In this document: positions 47,447-56,659 of the stretch, piece after piece
Layout of the letters: the number at the start of each line of letters is the position of its first letter
Position numbering within the stretch: the stretch's first letter is position 1
The notes under the pieces: model-generated
The model's input: the letters and a program-made list of their open reading frames with translations, nothing else
What the model was told of the DNA's origin: nothing
Databases searched by the model: none
Translations under genes and position numbers: made by a program
Source of the DNA: Candidatus Babelota bacterium
GTDB lineage: Bacteria; Babelota; Babeliae; Babelales; Chromulinivoraceae
Assembly (NCBI GenBank): GCA_016183005.1
Contig: JACPFN010000003.1
Coordinates: 31,323 to 95,322, forward strand
Direction: 5' to 3'
DNA: 64,000 bases

Positions 47447-48391
47447 ATGGATGCACTATATATTATTTTATCTACTCTTCCCGCAGTTCTTTCTGGAATT
47501 GGAACAAGCATAGGCCAAGGAATTATCAACAAAAATGCTATGGAAAGTTTAAACCGACAGCCATCAGCATCTAGTTCAATCTCTAAAATCTCCATTATTG
47601 GCATGGCAATTGTTGAAACAGCCGCCATTATGGGCATGGTTATCTCTATCTTGCTTATCAATGACCCAAAAATTAATGCTGATACATTTTTTTCTAATCT
47701 TGCAGCTGCTGGTATCGCACTAGCTTTAGGCATATCAGGACTTTGCGCAGGGATAGCAGCTGCTCTTCCTGCTGCTAAAACTTGCCAAAGTATTGCTCAT
47801 CAACCATTCATGTATACCAAGCTCTTAAACATGATGCTCATTGTCCAAACACTTATTATGACTCCGAATATGTTTGGCATGATTATTGCCCTTTTAATTA
47901 AAAATAAAATAACTGCAATTGAAATTTTACCAGAAGCTATGCAACTTTTTGCAAGCGGACTGAGTATTGGTATTGGTTGCATTGGACCATCTATCGGTCT
48001 TAGCATTTTTGCAAGTTCAGCATGCAGCGCAGTTGGAATTAATAAAAAATCCTTTAATAAAATTATGACATTTACGTTTGTATGCGAAGCAATTATCGAA
48101 ACACCTGCAATATTCGCTTTACTTATTTCACTGATTATCTTAACAACAACTATCAAACCTGAATCAGCAATACAGGGCTGGCAATTTATAGCTGCTGCAC
48201 TTTGTATGGGCTTAAGTACCATAGCTCCAGGAATTAATGCAGGAAAAACAGGTGCTGCCGCATGCAAACAGATGGGATTAAATTTAGAACAATATCCATC
48301 CCTTTCAAAGCTTGCACTACTTGCTTTAGCTATGATCGATTCTTTTGCTATTTACGGGTTACTCGTCTCAATTGTCCTACTTCTACTTTAA
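47447..48391 (+). CDS. atpE: Fused four-hairpin c subunit of rotary ATPase
   Basis: 314 residues, eight helices arranged as four c-type hairpins with an 80-81-residue period. The ion-site position carries E57 (IVETAAIMG), M138 (LIMTPNMFG), E218 (IIETPAIFA) and D298 (AMIDSFAIYG). Hairpin 1 has GIGTSIGQG with Q24 and Thr after the Glu, as in sodium-binding c subunits; hairpin 2 keeps a loop HQP (118-120) like hairpin 1's RQP (37-39), while 3 and 4 do not. Ordinary bacterial c subunits are 70-90 residues with one hairpin. Fusion, not frame error, since the reading frame is unbroken. Three of four ion sites remain. A ring of such subunits should transport fewer ions per turn. Confidence 0.88.
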   Translation: MDALYIILSTLPAVLSGIGTSIGQGIINKNAMESLNRQPSASSSISKISIIGMAIVETAAIMGMVISILLINDPKINADTFFSNLAAAGIALALGISGLCAGIAAALPAAKTCQSIAHQPFMYTKLLNMMLIVQTLIMTPNMFGMIIALLIKNKITAIEILPEAMQLFASGLSIGIGCIGPSIGLSIFASSACSAVGINKKSFNKIMTFTFVCEAIIETPAIFALLISLIILTTTIKPESAIQGWQFIAAALCMGLSTIAPGINAGKTGAAACKQMGLNLEQYPSLSKLALLALAMIDSFAIYGLLVSIVLLLL

Positions 48392-48404
48392 TAAAGGATT
48401 TTAC

Positions 48405-49316
48405 ATGAAAAAAGACTTACTTCACGCAATTGGAAATACACCTCTTGCCAAAATATTTGAACATAATCCTGGATCAATCTATGCAAAACTCGAATATCTC
48501 AACCCTGGTGGAAGCATTAAGGACAGATCTGCGCTATACATGGTTGAATGGGCAGAGCATCGTGGACTTTTAAAACCTGGCATGACTATAATCGATGCTT
48601 CATCGGGAAATCACGGCATCGCACTTGCTATGATTGGTGCAATTAAAGGATACAACGTTATTATCTGCTCAACAGAAAAACATAGCAAAGAAAAAATTAA
48701 CACTATCAAAGCATATGGCGCACAAGTACGAACATTTGCCCCAACAGATAGCTTAGAAGACCCAAATAGCTATCATTCTCAAGCGGTACTTTTACAAAAA
48801 AACACTCCGAACTCTTACATGCCTAACCAATATTGCAACCCACTCAACGCAGAAGCACACTATCATGGAATTGGTAAAGAAATCTGGCAACAAACCGATG
48901 GAAAAATTACTCACTTAATCGCTGCTGCTGGAACTGGCGGCACCGTAAGTGGTGCTGGAAAATTTTTAAAAGAGATGAACCCAAATATTAAAGTTATTGG
49001 AGTTGACGCTGCTAATTCATACCGCTCAACCAAGGGTAACCCTAAACCCTACAAACTCGAAGGTATGGGCGTTGATTCTGAGTCTATTGTTTTGGATAAT
49101 TCAGTGATTGATGAATTCATTGAGGTAACAGACGACCAAGGCATTGATATGATGAAAAATTTAGCGCACAAGCATGGATTCTTAGTCGGTCCAAGCAGTG
49201 GAGCCGTTGCATACGCAGCGTACGTATACAGCAAAAACTTAAGGCCTAATGATATAGCCGTGATTCTTTTTGGTGACTCTGGACGAGCTTACCTTTCCAA
49301 AGGTTTTTACGAATAA
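48405..49316 (+). CDS. cysK: Cysteine synthase (PLP-dependent, CysK/CBS family)
   Basis: 303 residues from MKKDLLHAIGNTPL (AAAGGA upstream; an in-frame ATG at 48345 overlaps the c-subunit gene). PLP Lys in GGSIKDRSA, phosphate loop GTGGTVSGAGKFL, SSGNHG and a C-terminal GPSSGA. Catalyses beta-replacement on O-acetylserine to Cys, or is a CBS-type enzyme. No cysE in the window. Confidence 0.85.
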   Translation: MKKDLLHAIGNTPLAKIFEHNPGSIYAKLEYLNPGGSIKDRSALYMVEWAEHRGLLKPGMTIIDASSGNHGIALAMIGAIKGYNVIICSTEKHSKEKINTIKAYGAQVRTFAPTDSLEDPNSYHSQAVLLQKNTPNSYMPNQYCNPLNAEAHYHGIGKEIWQQTDGKITHLIAAAGTGGTVSGAGKFLKEMNPNIKVIGVDAANSYRSTKGNPKPYKLEGMGVDSESIVLDNSVIDEFIEVTDDQGIDMMKNLAHKHGFLVGPSSGAVAYAAYVYSKNLRPNDIAVILFGDSGRAYLSKGFYE

Positions 49317-49357
49317 AAGAAAAAGAGCCTGCAAATAATGCAGGCTCTTTTTCTTTA
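49316..49357. terminator. Bidirectional terminator
   Basis: AAAGAAAAAGAGCCTGCA and TGCAGGCTCTTTTTCTTT arms around a short loop, between two convergent genes. Confidence 0.93.
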
Positions 49358-49377
49358 CTTATCATTCGCCGATCATT

Positions 49378-50238
49378 TTACTTTAACCAGCTTTCAACCT
49401 TAGAAATCCAAGGTTCATTTTGTAACTCTTGTTCATTTTCTGCAAAAGTTATAAAACCATATAGTTCACGATTATCAATATATTGTGTAACATTATTTCT
49501 TCGTGCTACATCACTAAAGATTACATACTCATAGCGATAACTATTATCATCGTAAGTTATAAATGGAATACATTCATAACGAAGTAAATAGGTACAATGC
49601 ACAACTGGAACTTGAATAATCCCTTTAATAACTTGATCATATATCATTTGAGCTAAATCAGATGCAACAAGATATCCATTTTTATCAATGGCTGCATGAA
49701 AATTAGAATAATAACGACCATGAACAATCATAAATGGTGCAACGATTGGCAATTTTAATTTCATTAAATTTTCTAACGTTGTTGGTTTAATAAAATTATC
49801 ACAATCAACTACAAAATAATGTGAATTATTCTTATATGCCCAAACCGCTGAATCATTTCGAATTTTTCCTAAAATTTTAAATCTAATAGAATTCCATTCA
49901 TGCTGCCCAAATTGTTGAATATTCTCGCTGCAATCAGTGTCATCAAAATAGATTCCGGCATACAAATCTTTTATTTTAAATATCCAATCTTTCAAAATTT
50001 CTACGGTATTGTCATTATTATTATTCGTTTTTATATATAAAAATATTTTTTTCTTAAGCCATGTTTGCGCTTCAATACATTTAAGAAACAAAGGCAATGT
50101 ATGTGCTTTATCCTTAGCTAAGATAGCTATGGTGACAAAATCAGATTCCGTTGAGTCAGGGTATATAAAAATAGATAAAAAAAGAAAAGAGGTAAATACA
50201 AAATTATAAAAAAATATAACTAATCCTTTTTTATTCAT
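49378..50238 (-). CDS. Procollagen-galactosyltransferase-like GT domain protein (eukaryote-like)
   Basis: 286 residues: signal sequence, then a glycosyltransferase domain. VTIAILAKDKAHTLPLFLKCIEAQ, DNTVEILKDWI, FVVDCDNFI (DxD, D147 and D149), IVAPFMIVHGRYYSNF, VPVVHCTYLL and NRELYGFI closely follow the N-terminal GT domain of animal COLGALT/GLT25D (YILFIDVDNFL, APMLESRGLYSNF, VPMVHSTFLI, NREHYGYL), which adds galactose to hydroxylysine. Such domains also occur in giant viruses. Origin by transfer from a eukaryote or virus is inferred. The start at 50238 (GAAAG upstream) is used; a TTG lies 6 bases earlier. Confidence 0.8.
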   Translation of the reverse strand: MNKKGLVIFFYNFVFTSFLFLSIFIYPDSTESDFVTIAILAKDKAHTLPLFLKCIEAQTWLKKKIFLYIKTNNNNDNTVEILKDWIFKIKDLYAGIYFDDTDCSENIQQFGQHEWNSIRFKILGKIRNDSAVWAYKNNSHYFVVDCDNFIKPTTLENLMKLKLPIVAPFMIVHGRYYSNFHAAIDKNGYLVASDLAQMIYDQVIKGIIQVPVVHCTYLLRYECIPFITYDDNSYRYEYVIFSDVARRNNVTQYIDNRELYGFITFAENEQELQNEPWISKVESWLK

Positions 50239-50308
50239 GATCAATCTTTCAAATATTGAAATATAATAATTACGCTAATCACTAAATTTTAATATTTTTA
50301 ATTTTTTT

Positions 50309-51340
50309 TTAAAGTGTAATTTGCCCAGACTTTTGAGCAACTGAAATAATAATTTTTTGAGTTAAATCTGAAGCAAGCTCGCCAAATTTTAAAATTCTTA
50401 AATTTTTAGAGACTAATTTATCTGCCGCCTTAAGCTGCATTGTTTTCCAAGATTTTTTTAAAAGCTCAATCGGTGCAAAATATTCATCAAAACCTAAATG
50501 ATAGGTTCCCCAATGCATTGGAATCAAAGTACGAGCATTTAGATCAAGACAAGCCCTAACAGCTTCCTCTGCATTAATATGTGTATCCTTCATCCAAGAA
50601 CGAGGTTCTCCTGGAGCTATTGGAAGCAATGCTACATCAATATCTTTAAACTCTTTTCCAATCATTTTAAAATGATTCCCCCAGCTTGTATCACCTGCAA
50701 AATAAAGAGTGAAATCTTTATCTTGAATCATCCAACTCCCCCAAAGTGACTTGTTTTTATCAAACAATGTACGCTGAGACCAATGATTTGCAGGTAAAAA
50801 TGTAAATTTTAAAGAAGCATTGTGCTCATCAATAAATTCATCCCACCACATATGCTCAGAGACATGCGTAAACATACGACAATCAAACCAATCTTTATCA
50901 CCCATAGGTACCAAAATTTTTACATTACTAAAACGTTCTTTGATTGCCATTAATGACGCAGAATCCATATGATCAAAATGATTGTGTGATATGATTACGT
51001 AATCAATAGGAGGAAGCTCTTCTATTTTAATAGAGGGAGTTACTAATCTACGAAAAATTACTGATAATGTACTAAAAATAGGATCTGTTAGAATATTTTT
51101 ACCCGCTACCTGGATTAAAAACGTTGAATGCCCTATCCAAGTAATTTCAGGTTCATATGACCGCTCTTTAAATGTTGGCTTAATAGATATTTTGTTTAAA
51201 TCTAACTTTAACTCTTTATCCCAAAAAATAGCCTTAACTGAATGAACAAATGTCTTAATAATAGGCATCACCCACTCATGACTTAAACCGTCAAGGCACA
51301 AAAATCTTCCGTAACTACGCTCTGGATATAACCGTTTCAT
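50309..51340 (-). CDS. NAPE-PLD-like metallo-beta-lactamase-fold hydrolase
   Basis: 343 residues. The zinc motif is SHNHFDHMD (HxHxDH), with later ligands PANHWS, AGDTSWG and PMHWGTYHL. LWGSWMI, LPIAPGEPRSWMKDTH and the order of motifs match NAPE-hydrolysing phospholipase D and its bacterial relatives. Substrate could be a phospholipid or another acylated molecule. No signal peptide. AGAGG precedes the ATG at 51340. Position between the eukaryote-like GT gene and ferredoxin. Confidence 0.8.
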   Translation of the reverse strand: MKRLYPERSYGRFLCLDGLSHEWVMPIIKTFVHSVKAIFWDKELKLDLNKISIKPTFKERSYEPEITWIGHSTFLIQVAGKNILTDPIFSTLSVIFRRLVTPSIKIEELPPIDYVIISHNHFDHMDSASLMAIKERFSNVKILVPMGDKDWFDCRMFTHVSEHMWWDEFIDEHNASLKFTFLPANHWSQRTLFDKNKSLWGSWMIQDKDFTLYFAGDTSWGNHFKMIGKEFKDIDVALLPIAPGEPRSWMKDTHINAEEAVRACLDLNARTLIPMHWGTYHLGFDEYFAPIELLKKSWKTMQLKAADKLVSKNLRILKFGELASDLTQKIIISVAQKSGQITL

Positions 51341-51511
51341 CAAAAAACCTCTAAAAATGATCTAAAAAATACCCCCCACCCAGATATAAAATATCACGGA
51401 TAGGGGAAATGGAGGTTACGTTTATTTCTAATTTAAATACAATACAATATTAAGACTAACCAAAGAGATAAATAAAATCAAATTAATTTTGTAAAATAGG
51501 TCTTTTTATAC

Positions 51512-51697
51512 CTATTCTTCGTACTTAATCACTTGAACGGGGCAATGCTTTGAAGCCTCTTTAATCAATTTTTCATAACCTGCAGGATCAACGTCTTTTT
51601 TAACATATGCAATGGCTAAAATTTCAAACACCTCTGGTGCTATAAATTCACACTTGCCACAGGTAATACACCCTGGCTCAATCCAAACTTTTTTCAT
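51512..51697 (-). CDS. Single-cluster ferredoxin
   Basis: 61 residues with CITCGKC (C10, C13, C16) and C52-P53, the ligand set of a single [4Fe-4S] ferredoxin. Small electron carrier; partner not in the window. Confidence 0.88.
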   Translation of the reverse strand: MKKVWIEPGCITCGKCEFIAPEVFEILAIAYVKKDVDPAGYEKLIKEASKHCPVQVIKYEE

Positions 51698-51712
51698 GTA
51701 ATTATTAATTTC

Positions 51713-51967
51713 TTAATGAGATTTTATTCCATCTTCTAAATTTGTTAGTTCTGTTTCAGAATTTGTTAACGGTAAACCTTGATTTTCTTTTTGTGCTATT
51801 CTAAAAAGTTTTTCCCAAGTTTCCACCTGTTCTTGTGTATAATTCATACGTCTCAAAAGTGCCACATAATTTAAAGGTGACTGGAATATTTCGTTACTCT
51901 CAGGTATTTGAGAGCTAAAAACTTTACCAAAAGTTACAAAAACTAAAAGAACTATTAATTTTTTCAC
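51713..51967 (-). CDS. Small exported protein, unknown
   Basis: 84 residues starting with GTG (AAAGG seven bases upstream). Signal peptide KKLIVLLVFVTFGKVFSS, then a short helical domain (MNYTQEQVETWEKLFRIAQKEN) and polar tail. Unknown family; located just after the ferredoxin gene's partner strand order. Confidence 0.5.
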   Translation of the reverse strand: MKKLIVLLVFVTFGKVFSSQIPESNEIFQSPLNYVALLRRMNYTQEQVETWEKLFRIAQKENQGLPLTNSETELTNLEDGIKSH

Positions 51968-52064
51968 AGCAAAGCCTTTATGTTTTAACTAAAATAGAAA
52001 TATCAAACTTAAGAATATCTCAAAAATTTTATAGTTCAAGAATAAAGCCATTTTTCAAAATCAC

Positions 52065-52697
52065 CTACTTAACGAATAAAACCTCTGAACAATATAAGTA
52101 TTTTAAAGGATTCAAACTTTCACCGTAACGCCTAATCTCAAAGTGTAAATGAGAAGGATCCTTTTTACCTCTAACGTTACCCTTAGCGCCGACTGTACCA
52201 ACAACGTCACCCTTTTGAACAAAATCGCCAGGTTGAACCAAAATCTCCTCTAAGTGACCGTAACGTGTTGTAAAGCCTTTAGCGTGCTTAAGTTCAATAA
52301 GCGACCCATAACCAACAACATCTGTCGAAGCAATATCAACTTTTCCATCAGCAGCTGCTTTGACAACCGTTCCTTTCAAAGAAGCTAAATCAATTCCATG
52401 ATGCATCTTTGTTACTCCTTTATAAGTACGTGGTCCAAATAAAGAACTTACCCAAAAATCACATAAATCAACAGGCCAATCAAAATCTAAAGAATGCTTA
52501 GAAGAAATTTTATCAGCCAAACAGATAGCTACAGCCTCTTTTCGATCTAAGCCAACCATAGTTTTTCGAAACTTAACAACTGATTCATTAGAATGGGCAC
52601 AAATATGATTAAGATCTGGTCTAAGGCCATTGAAATTAAAAACTAAAAATGTAGAAAAAACAACATATGACATATAACCTAATTTACGATACACCAT
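52065..52697 (-). CDS. Exported M23-family peptidase (LytM type)
   Basis: 210 residues: N-terminal anchor or signal, then an M23 domain with zinc ligands HHGIDLA (HxxxD) and HLHFEIR (HxH); YGHLE precedes them in the usual place. It either cuts peptidoglycan cross-links or acts as an activator. The start at 52697 has a perfect GGAGGT five bases upstream, the strongest ribosome binding site in the window. Confidence 0.88.
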   Translation of the reverse strand: MVYRKLGYMSYVVFSTFLVFNFNGLRPDLNHICAHSNESVVKFRKTMVGLDRKEAVAICLADKISSKHSLDFDWPVDLCDFWVSSLFGPRTYKGVTKMHHGIDLASLKGTVVKAAADGKVDIASTDVVGYGSLIELKHAKGFTTRYGHLEEILVQPGDFVQKGDVVGTVGAKGNVRGKKDPSHLHFEIRRYGESLNPLKYLYCSEVLFVK

Positions 52698-52786
52698 GGT
52701 AAACCTCCATTTCCCCATTTACCAAAAGTATAGCCGTCAAGGCCTATTAAAATCAATACATTGCGTAAAAACTTAATAAAAAAGTT

Positions 52787-55700
52787 TCAAATCCGCCTAT
52801 AAACATAGGTGATAAATACTGAAAATATAATTAAACTTAAAAAAAACTGCATTGCAATACCTGGATATACCAAACACCAAACCGACGGCAGCATTTTCAT
52901 AATTGAAGCACCAAAAGATATTAAAAATGCTGCTTTTATATCATTAGATATAATATATTTATTCAACAAGTAATATACAATGCCAATAACTATTCCTGAT
53001 GATATCCATAAAGGTATGCTAGAAAAGGATACAACATCACTAAGAAGAATCCCCACCAGAATAAAGAATGGCCACTGCAAATATGCTTTTCCCTTATCAT
53101 GTAGGTACTGCGCAACAATAGAAAAACTCATGTACTGTAAAGATCCCACCAAAACTGCTTGTAAAAAATAAGCAACCAGCATACCATACACGGGGAACTT
53201 AAATTTAATAAACTGATATTCATAATCTAATGCCTCATGCATTACCGCAAACTGTTTAAACCAAGAAGAAAATGAGTACCATGACATTCCTACAAGTATA
53301 AGAAGCACCATCCAAGATATATACCTACTACAAAGCGACTTTGTACCATCGAAAATAAAAATAGCTACCGCAAATAAAGATACAAAGCCAACTGCAACAA
53401 AGTACAATGCATATGAACTTACGATAGATATCACCTGATTTATAAATGGTTCAGCAGTGCTTAAATGGAATAATATTTGATCCCATCCATTCAACAGACT
53501 AAAAATTTTAATGACAAAATAAATTATAGTGAAAAATAAAATTGGTGTTAAAAACCTACTTGTTAATTTAATTTTTCTGATAGAAATAAAACAAGCAAGG
53601 AGTAAAATCATAACATATAGCGCATATACAATCACATAGAACATAAGATCAAGTGAAGCTCTATTTTGTTCTGATCTTTGCCAAACTTCTGGAACATGTA
53701 TATTTTTTTTAATTTTACATAATTGATCACCGGAAAGTTTTACCATTATTTTTGCCTGACCTAAGTCATCTTCAAATGGATAGCGATCAGTTTGTTTATA
53801 CATAATAGTATAATCTCTACGATTCTCATGCTTTATGCTCTGACAAGAGATTAAGACAACCTGATCTTGGTGAATATCATAAATATTTTCTATTAACTCT
53901 AAAGCAACTTTCCTCGCCTGATTTTCATCTAAATCAGCTCCTTTTTGAAATTCTGGGATAACATGCGATATTGACAACACGGTTCCATCAACGCTAACGC
54001 AAACTTCAAAATTCTCTGATCGATCTTCAACGGATCCTGTAAATTTTTTCCATAAAACTTTCCAGTAATGCGCAGGAATATAATCTTTTTGCAAGTCTTG
54101 ATAAACGAGGCCGCCATACTTTTGCCAAATAAATTTATTTTCTAAGGATTCATTCTCACTCACAAATTCAGCAACAAGAGTCCATTCTTCATTTTTATCA
54201 AATCCGTACTGCTTTACAGATTCTTGTGCAACTTTAAATGCAGTATCACGCGTAATTTGACAGCTATAATTAAAAAAATTCCATTGATTTGAAAAATAAG
54301 TAAAAATAAAGCCAATCACAGTACATAGTGTTATATACGCAACATGCTTAAATTCTATATGACAACGTACTGGTTTTTGAAAAAAATCTTCACTTTCCAT
54401 AATTTCATTATATTGCATTGCATCATTATAAACATCTAAGGGCGCTTGCTTAAACTTTCTACCCTGCAACCACCAATAAACTAGAACAAATAATAATGGA
54501 ATTGAAATAAATACAGCAGCGCAAATTTTATGTATCAATAAATCTGAAGCCCAAATAGGAATACACATCAATACTGCATCATAAACGAAATGAGTGATGA
54601 TACCCGGTAAAAGTCCAAACACATAATAAAAAAGTGCAAACATAATACTTGGTGCAAATATTTCTACAATTCTATTATATGCAGGCTGTTGTGGATAATT
54701 TGCGTGAAGTGCCCCAAAAATAATTGCTTGCGCAACCAAAATCAATAAAAACCACCATTTTTTTGATTTGCTATCTCTTGTTAAAAACGCTACGCCGGCA
54801 AGAGGTAATCCTCTAAAAACAAACTCTTCCCAAAAACCTGCCTTAAAAGCATTTGCTATTGGAGTAAGAAATGGCAAATAGGTTGACAAAATATTAGGAT
54901 CAAACAGTTGTCCCAATGGTGACCACCAGCCCATAGATTGAGTCCAAAATGCATAAACAACTTGATACCCCAAGAAGATAGCAGCGCCAGAATATCCAAC
55001 AAGAGTCATCTGAAATATTTGATATGATCCAGCAGCACTCGATGACCAAGATTTTAAAAATTGAATATGCTTTCTAAACATATAGCGATCAGCTGCATCA
55101 ACCAAAATACAAACCGCTCCAACAAAAAGAGAAAAAATAACTGATATTAAAAACATTACTGCTAACTGCTTTATTCCAAATAAAAAGGGTGAAATATTTG
55201 TAGGATAAAAATTCCAAAAGAATGACCAATTATTCAAGCTTGATAATAAAGTGATTGCAAAAAAAATCATGGTTAAAAACGCATGTTTTTTAAGTAATAA
55301 ATAATAAGAATCACGATAAAAAAATAAAAACAGCAAAAGTCCGATAATAAAAATATAGAAAAATATTGCGATATTTTGCGCAACGCTGGCAATTAATTTA
55401 TTATCAGCAAACATCTGTTGATAACGTCGAATAAATTCATCTGGAATTTTAACTAATCGCTCTAATCCAGAAAACTGATCTCCAAATACTTTTAATTTAA
55501 TTCTATATAAACCCTTGCCTAATTTTATATCATTACGCTCATACACAAAGGTATGATCTATTCTTCCCGATGGTTGCTCCTGCATATTATGTTCAACTAA
55601 ACAATAACACTCCATATCAACATGCATTTCAGATGCCTTATCTAAAGCTATTTTAAGCGCTTGATCTTTACCAAGAGCAGCTCCTTTTTGATTTTCAGGA

Positions 55701-56089
55701 ATTTTAGATAAAAAACCATTCAATGTCCCATCAGGAGCAAAGTTCACGAATAACTCATTAATAGTATTGGGCTTATAAAAACGAACGGACCATTCATAAG
55801 GTTGATGATATCTCTTGGTAATCATCTCCTTAAAAGCTTCTTTTCCACCACCTTCAAGCTCAACAAAAGCTTGTAACATTCCATCCTCTTTAAACTGTAA
55901 TGCTGTATCATAATCTTGAACTAAGAATTGATTTTCTTTGGCAAATTCAAAAGCTTTTTGTTTTGCTTCATGACGGTCCATAGTAATAGAAAGATTTATT
56001 ATAGGAAAAACTTTATCAAAATATTTCCAAAAACTAAAAATTGAAACTAATGATAAGAAGCCTAACATTATCCATGTTACTTTTTTCAT
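52787..56089 (-). CDS. Duplicated CPBP (Abi/CAAX-like) intramembrane protease
   Basis: 1100 residues built as two similar halves, each a soluble domain then a cluster of membrane helices. The first half (about 35-560) has a CPBP active site: E421-E422-x3-R426, H462 (GALHANY) and H500 with D504 (HFVYD). The second half (about 580-1100) repeats the soluble domain (DGTVLSISHVIPEFQKGADL matches DGTLNGFLSKIPENQKGAAL) but its membrane part has no EExxxR or matching His. So one site is active-looking and the other lost. Substrate unknown. AAAGGG before the ATG. Confidence 0.8.
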   Translation of the reverse strand: MKKVTWIMLGFLSLVSIFSFWKYFDKVFPIINLSITMDRHEAKQKAFEFAKENQFLVQDYDTALQFKEDGMLQAFVELEGGGKEAFKEMITKRYHQPYEWSVRFYKPNTINELFVNFAPDGTLNGFLSKIPENQKGAALGKDQALKIALDKASEMHVDMECYCLVEHNMQEQPSGRIDHTFVYERNDIKLGKGLYRIKLKVFGDQFSGLERLVKIPDEFIRRYQQMFADNKLIASVAQNIAIFFYIFIIGLLLFLFFYRDSYYLLLKKHAFLTMIFFAITLLSSLNNWSFFWNFYPTNISPFLFGIKQLAVMFLISVIFSLFVGAVCILVDAADRYMFRKHIQFLKSWSSSAAGSYQIFQMTLVGYSGAAIFLGYQVVYAFWTQSMGWWSPLGQLFDPNILSTYLPFLTPIANAFKAGFWEEFVFRGLPLAGVAFLTRDSKSKKWWFLLILVAQAIIFGALHANYPQQPAYNRIVEIFAPSIMFALFYYVFGLLPGIITHFVYDAVLMCIPIWASDLLIHKICAAVFISIPLLFVLVYWWLQGRKFKQAPLDVYNDAMQYNEIMESEDFFQKPVRCHIEFKHVAYITLCTVIGFIFTYFSNQWNFFNYSCQITRDTAFKVAQESVKQYGFDKNEEWTLVAEFVSENESLENKFIWQKYGGLVYQDLQKDYIPAHYWKVLWKKFTGSVEDRSENFEVCVSVDGTVLSISHVIPEFQKGADLDENQARKVALELIENIYDIHQDQVVLISCQSIKHENRRDYTIMYKQTDRYPFEDDLGQAKIMVKLSGDQLCKIKKNIHVPEVWQRSEQNRASLDLMFYVIVYALYVMILLLACFISIRKIKLTSRFLTPILFFTIIYFVIKIFSLLNGWDQILFHLSTAEPFINQVISIVSSYALYFVAVGFVSLFAVAIFIFDGTKSLCSRYISWMVLLILVGMSWYSFSSWFKQFAVMHEALDYEYQFIKFKFPVYGMLVAYFLQAVLVGSLQYMSFSIVAQYLHDKGKAYLQWPFFILVGILLSDVVSFSSIPLWISSGIVIGIVYYLLNKYIISNDIKAAFLISFGASIMKMLPSVWCLVYPGIAMQFFLSLIIFSVFITYVYRRI

Positions 56090-56224
56090 AAAACCCTTTT
56101 TATGATTAATTAAATTTTAATAACAATTTTAAACACATAACAAAAAATCATAAACTTTTTTTAGTTTTTTCATATACTATTGCTAAAGATACCATTGATA
56201 ATATTAATTAAATTTTTCTTACTT

Positions 56225-56659
56225 ATGAATCACATAAAAAATATTATAGGCCGAATTGTAAAACCATCCTCTTCTCAAACAGGATGGAAAAATACGATAA
56301 TGCAAAATTGGCAAGAAATTATGGGACCCTTATCTGACAAAATTTTTATAGAAAAAATACAAAAAGATTATATTGTTTTAGGAGTAGTAGACTCTTGCTG
56401 GATGCAAGAACTTCATATGCTGTCTGATGTTATTAAAAAAAAAATCAACGAAAACCTTGATAAACCATATATTCAAAATATTCAATTTAAATATAGCTCT
56501 AAAAAAATTGCTACTATTTCAAAAATAAAAAAAATAACACCTTCTGCTTATGAATTTAAACCACTAACAAATTTAGAAGCTGAAGCTCTTAGTCATATTA
56601 AAGATCCTGAATTATCAAAAGCTCTAACGAGGTTTTTACAAAAATGTCACCACTCTTAA
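56225..56659 (+). CDS. dciA: DciA/DUF721-like protein
   Basis: 144 residues from MNHIKNIIGR; an in-frame ATG at 56180 is possible. The DUF721 pattern W-x2-IMGPLS...DKIFIEKIQKDYIVLGVVDSCWMQELHMLSDVI is present. DciA loads the replicative helicase DnaB in bacteria lacking DnaC. No clear ribosome binding site. It overlaps the murG start by 16 bases. Confidence 0.7.
   Translation: MNHIKNIIGRIVKPSSSQTGWKNTIMQNWQEIMGPLSDKIFIEKIQKDYIVLGVVDSCWMQELHMLSDVIKKKINENLDKPYIQNIQFKYSSKKIATISKIKKITPSAYEFKPLTNLEAEALSHIKDPELSKALTRFLQKCHHS

Noticed and set aside
47800-48267. 155-codon frame opposite the c-subunit gene
   Set aside because: Hydrophobic, but it is the reverse complement of the c repeats and lacks its own start signals.
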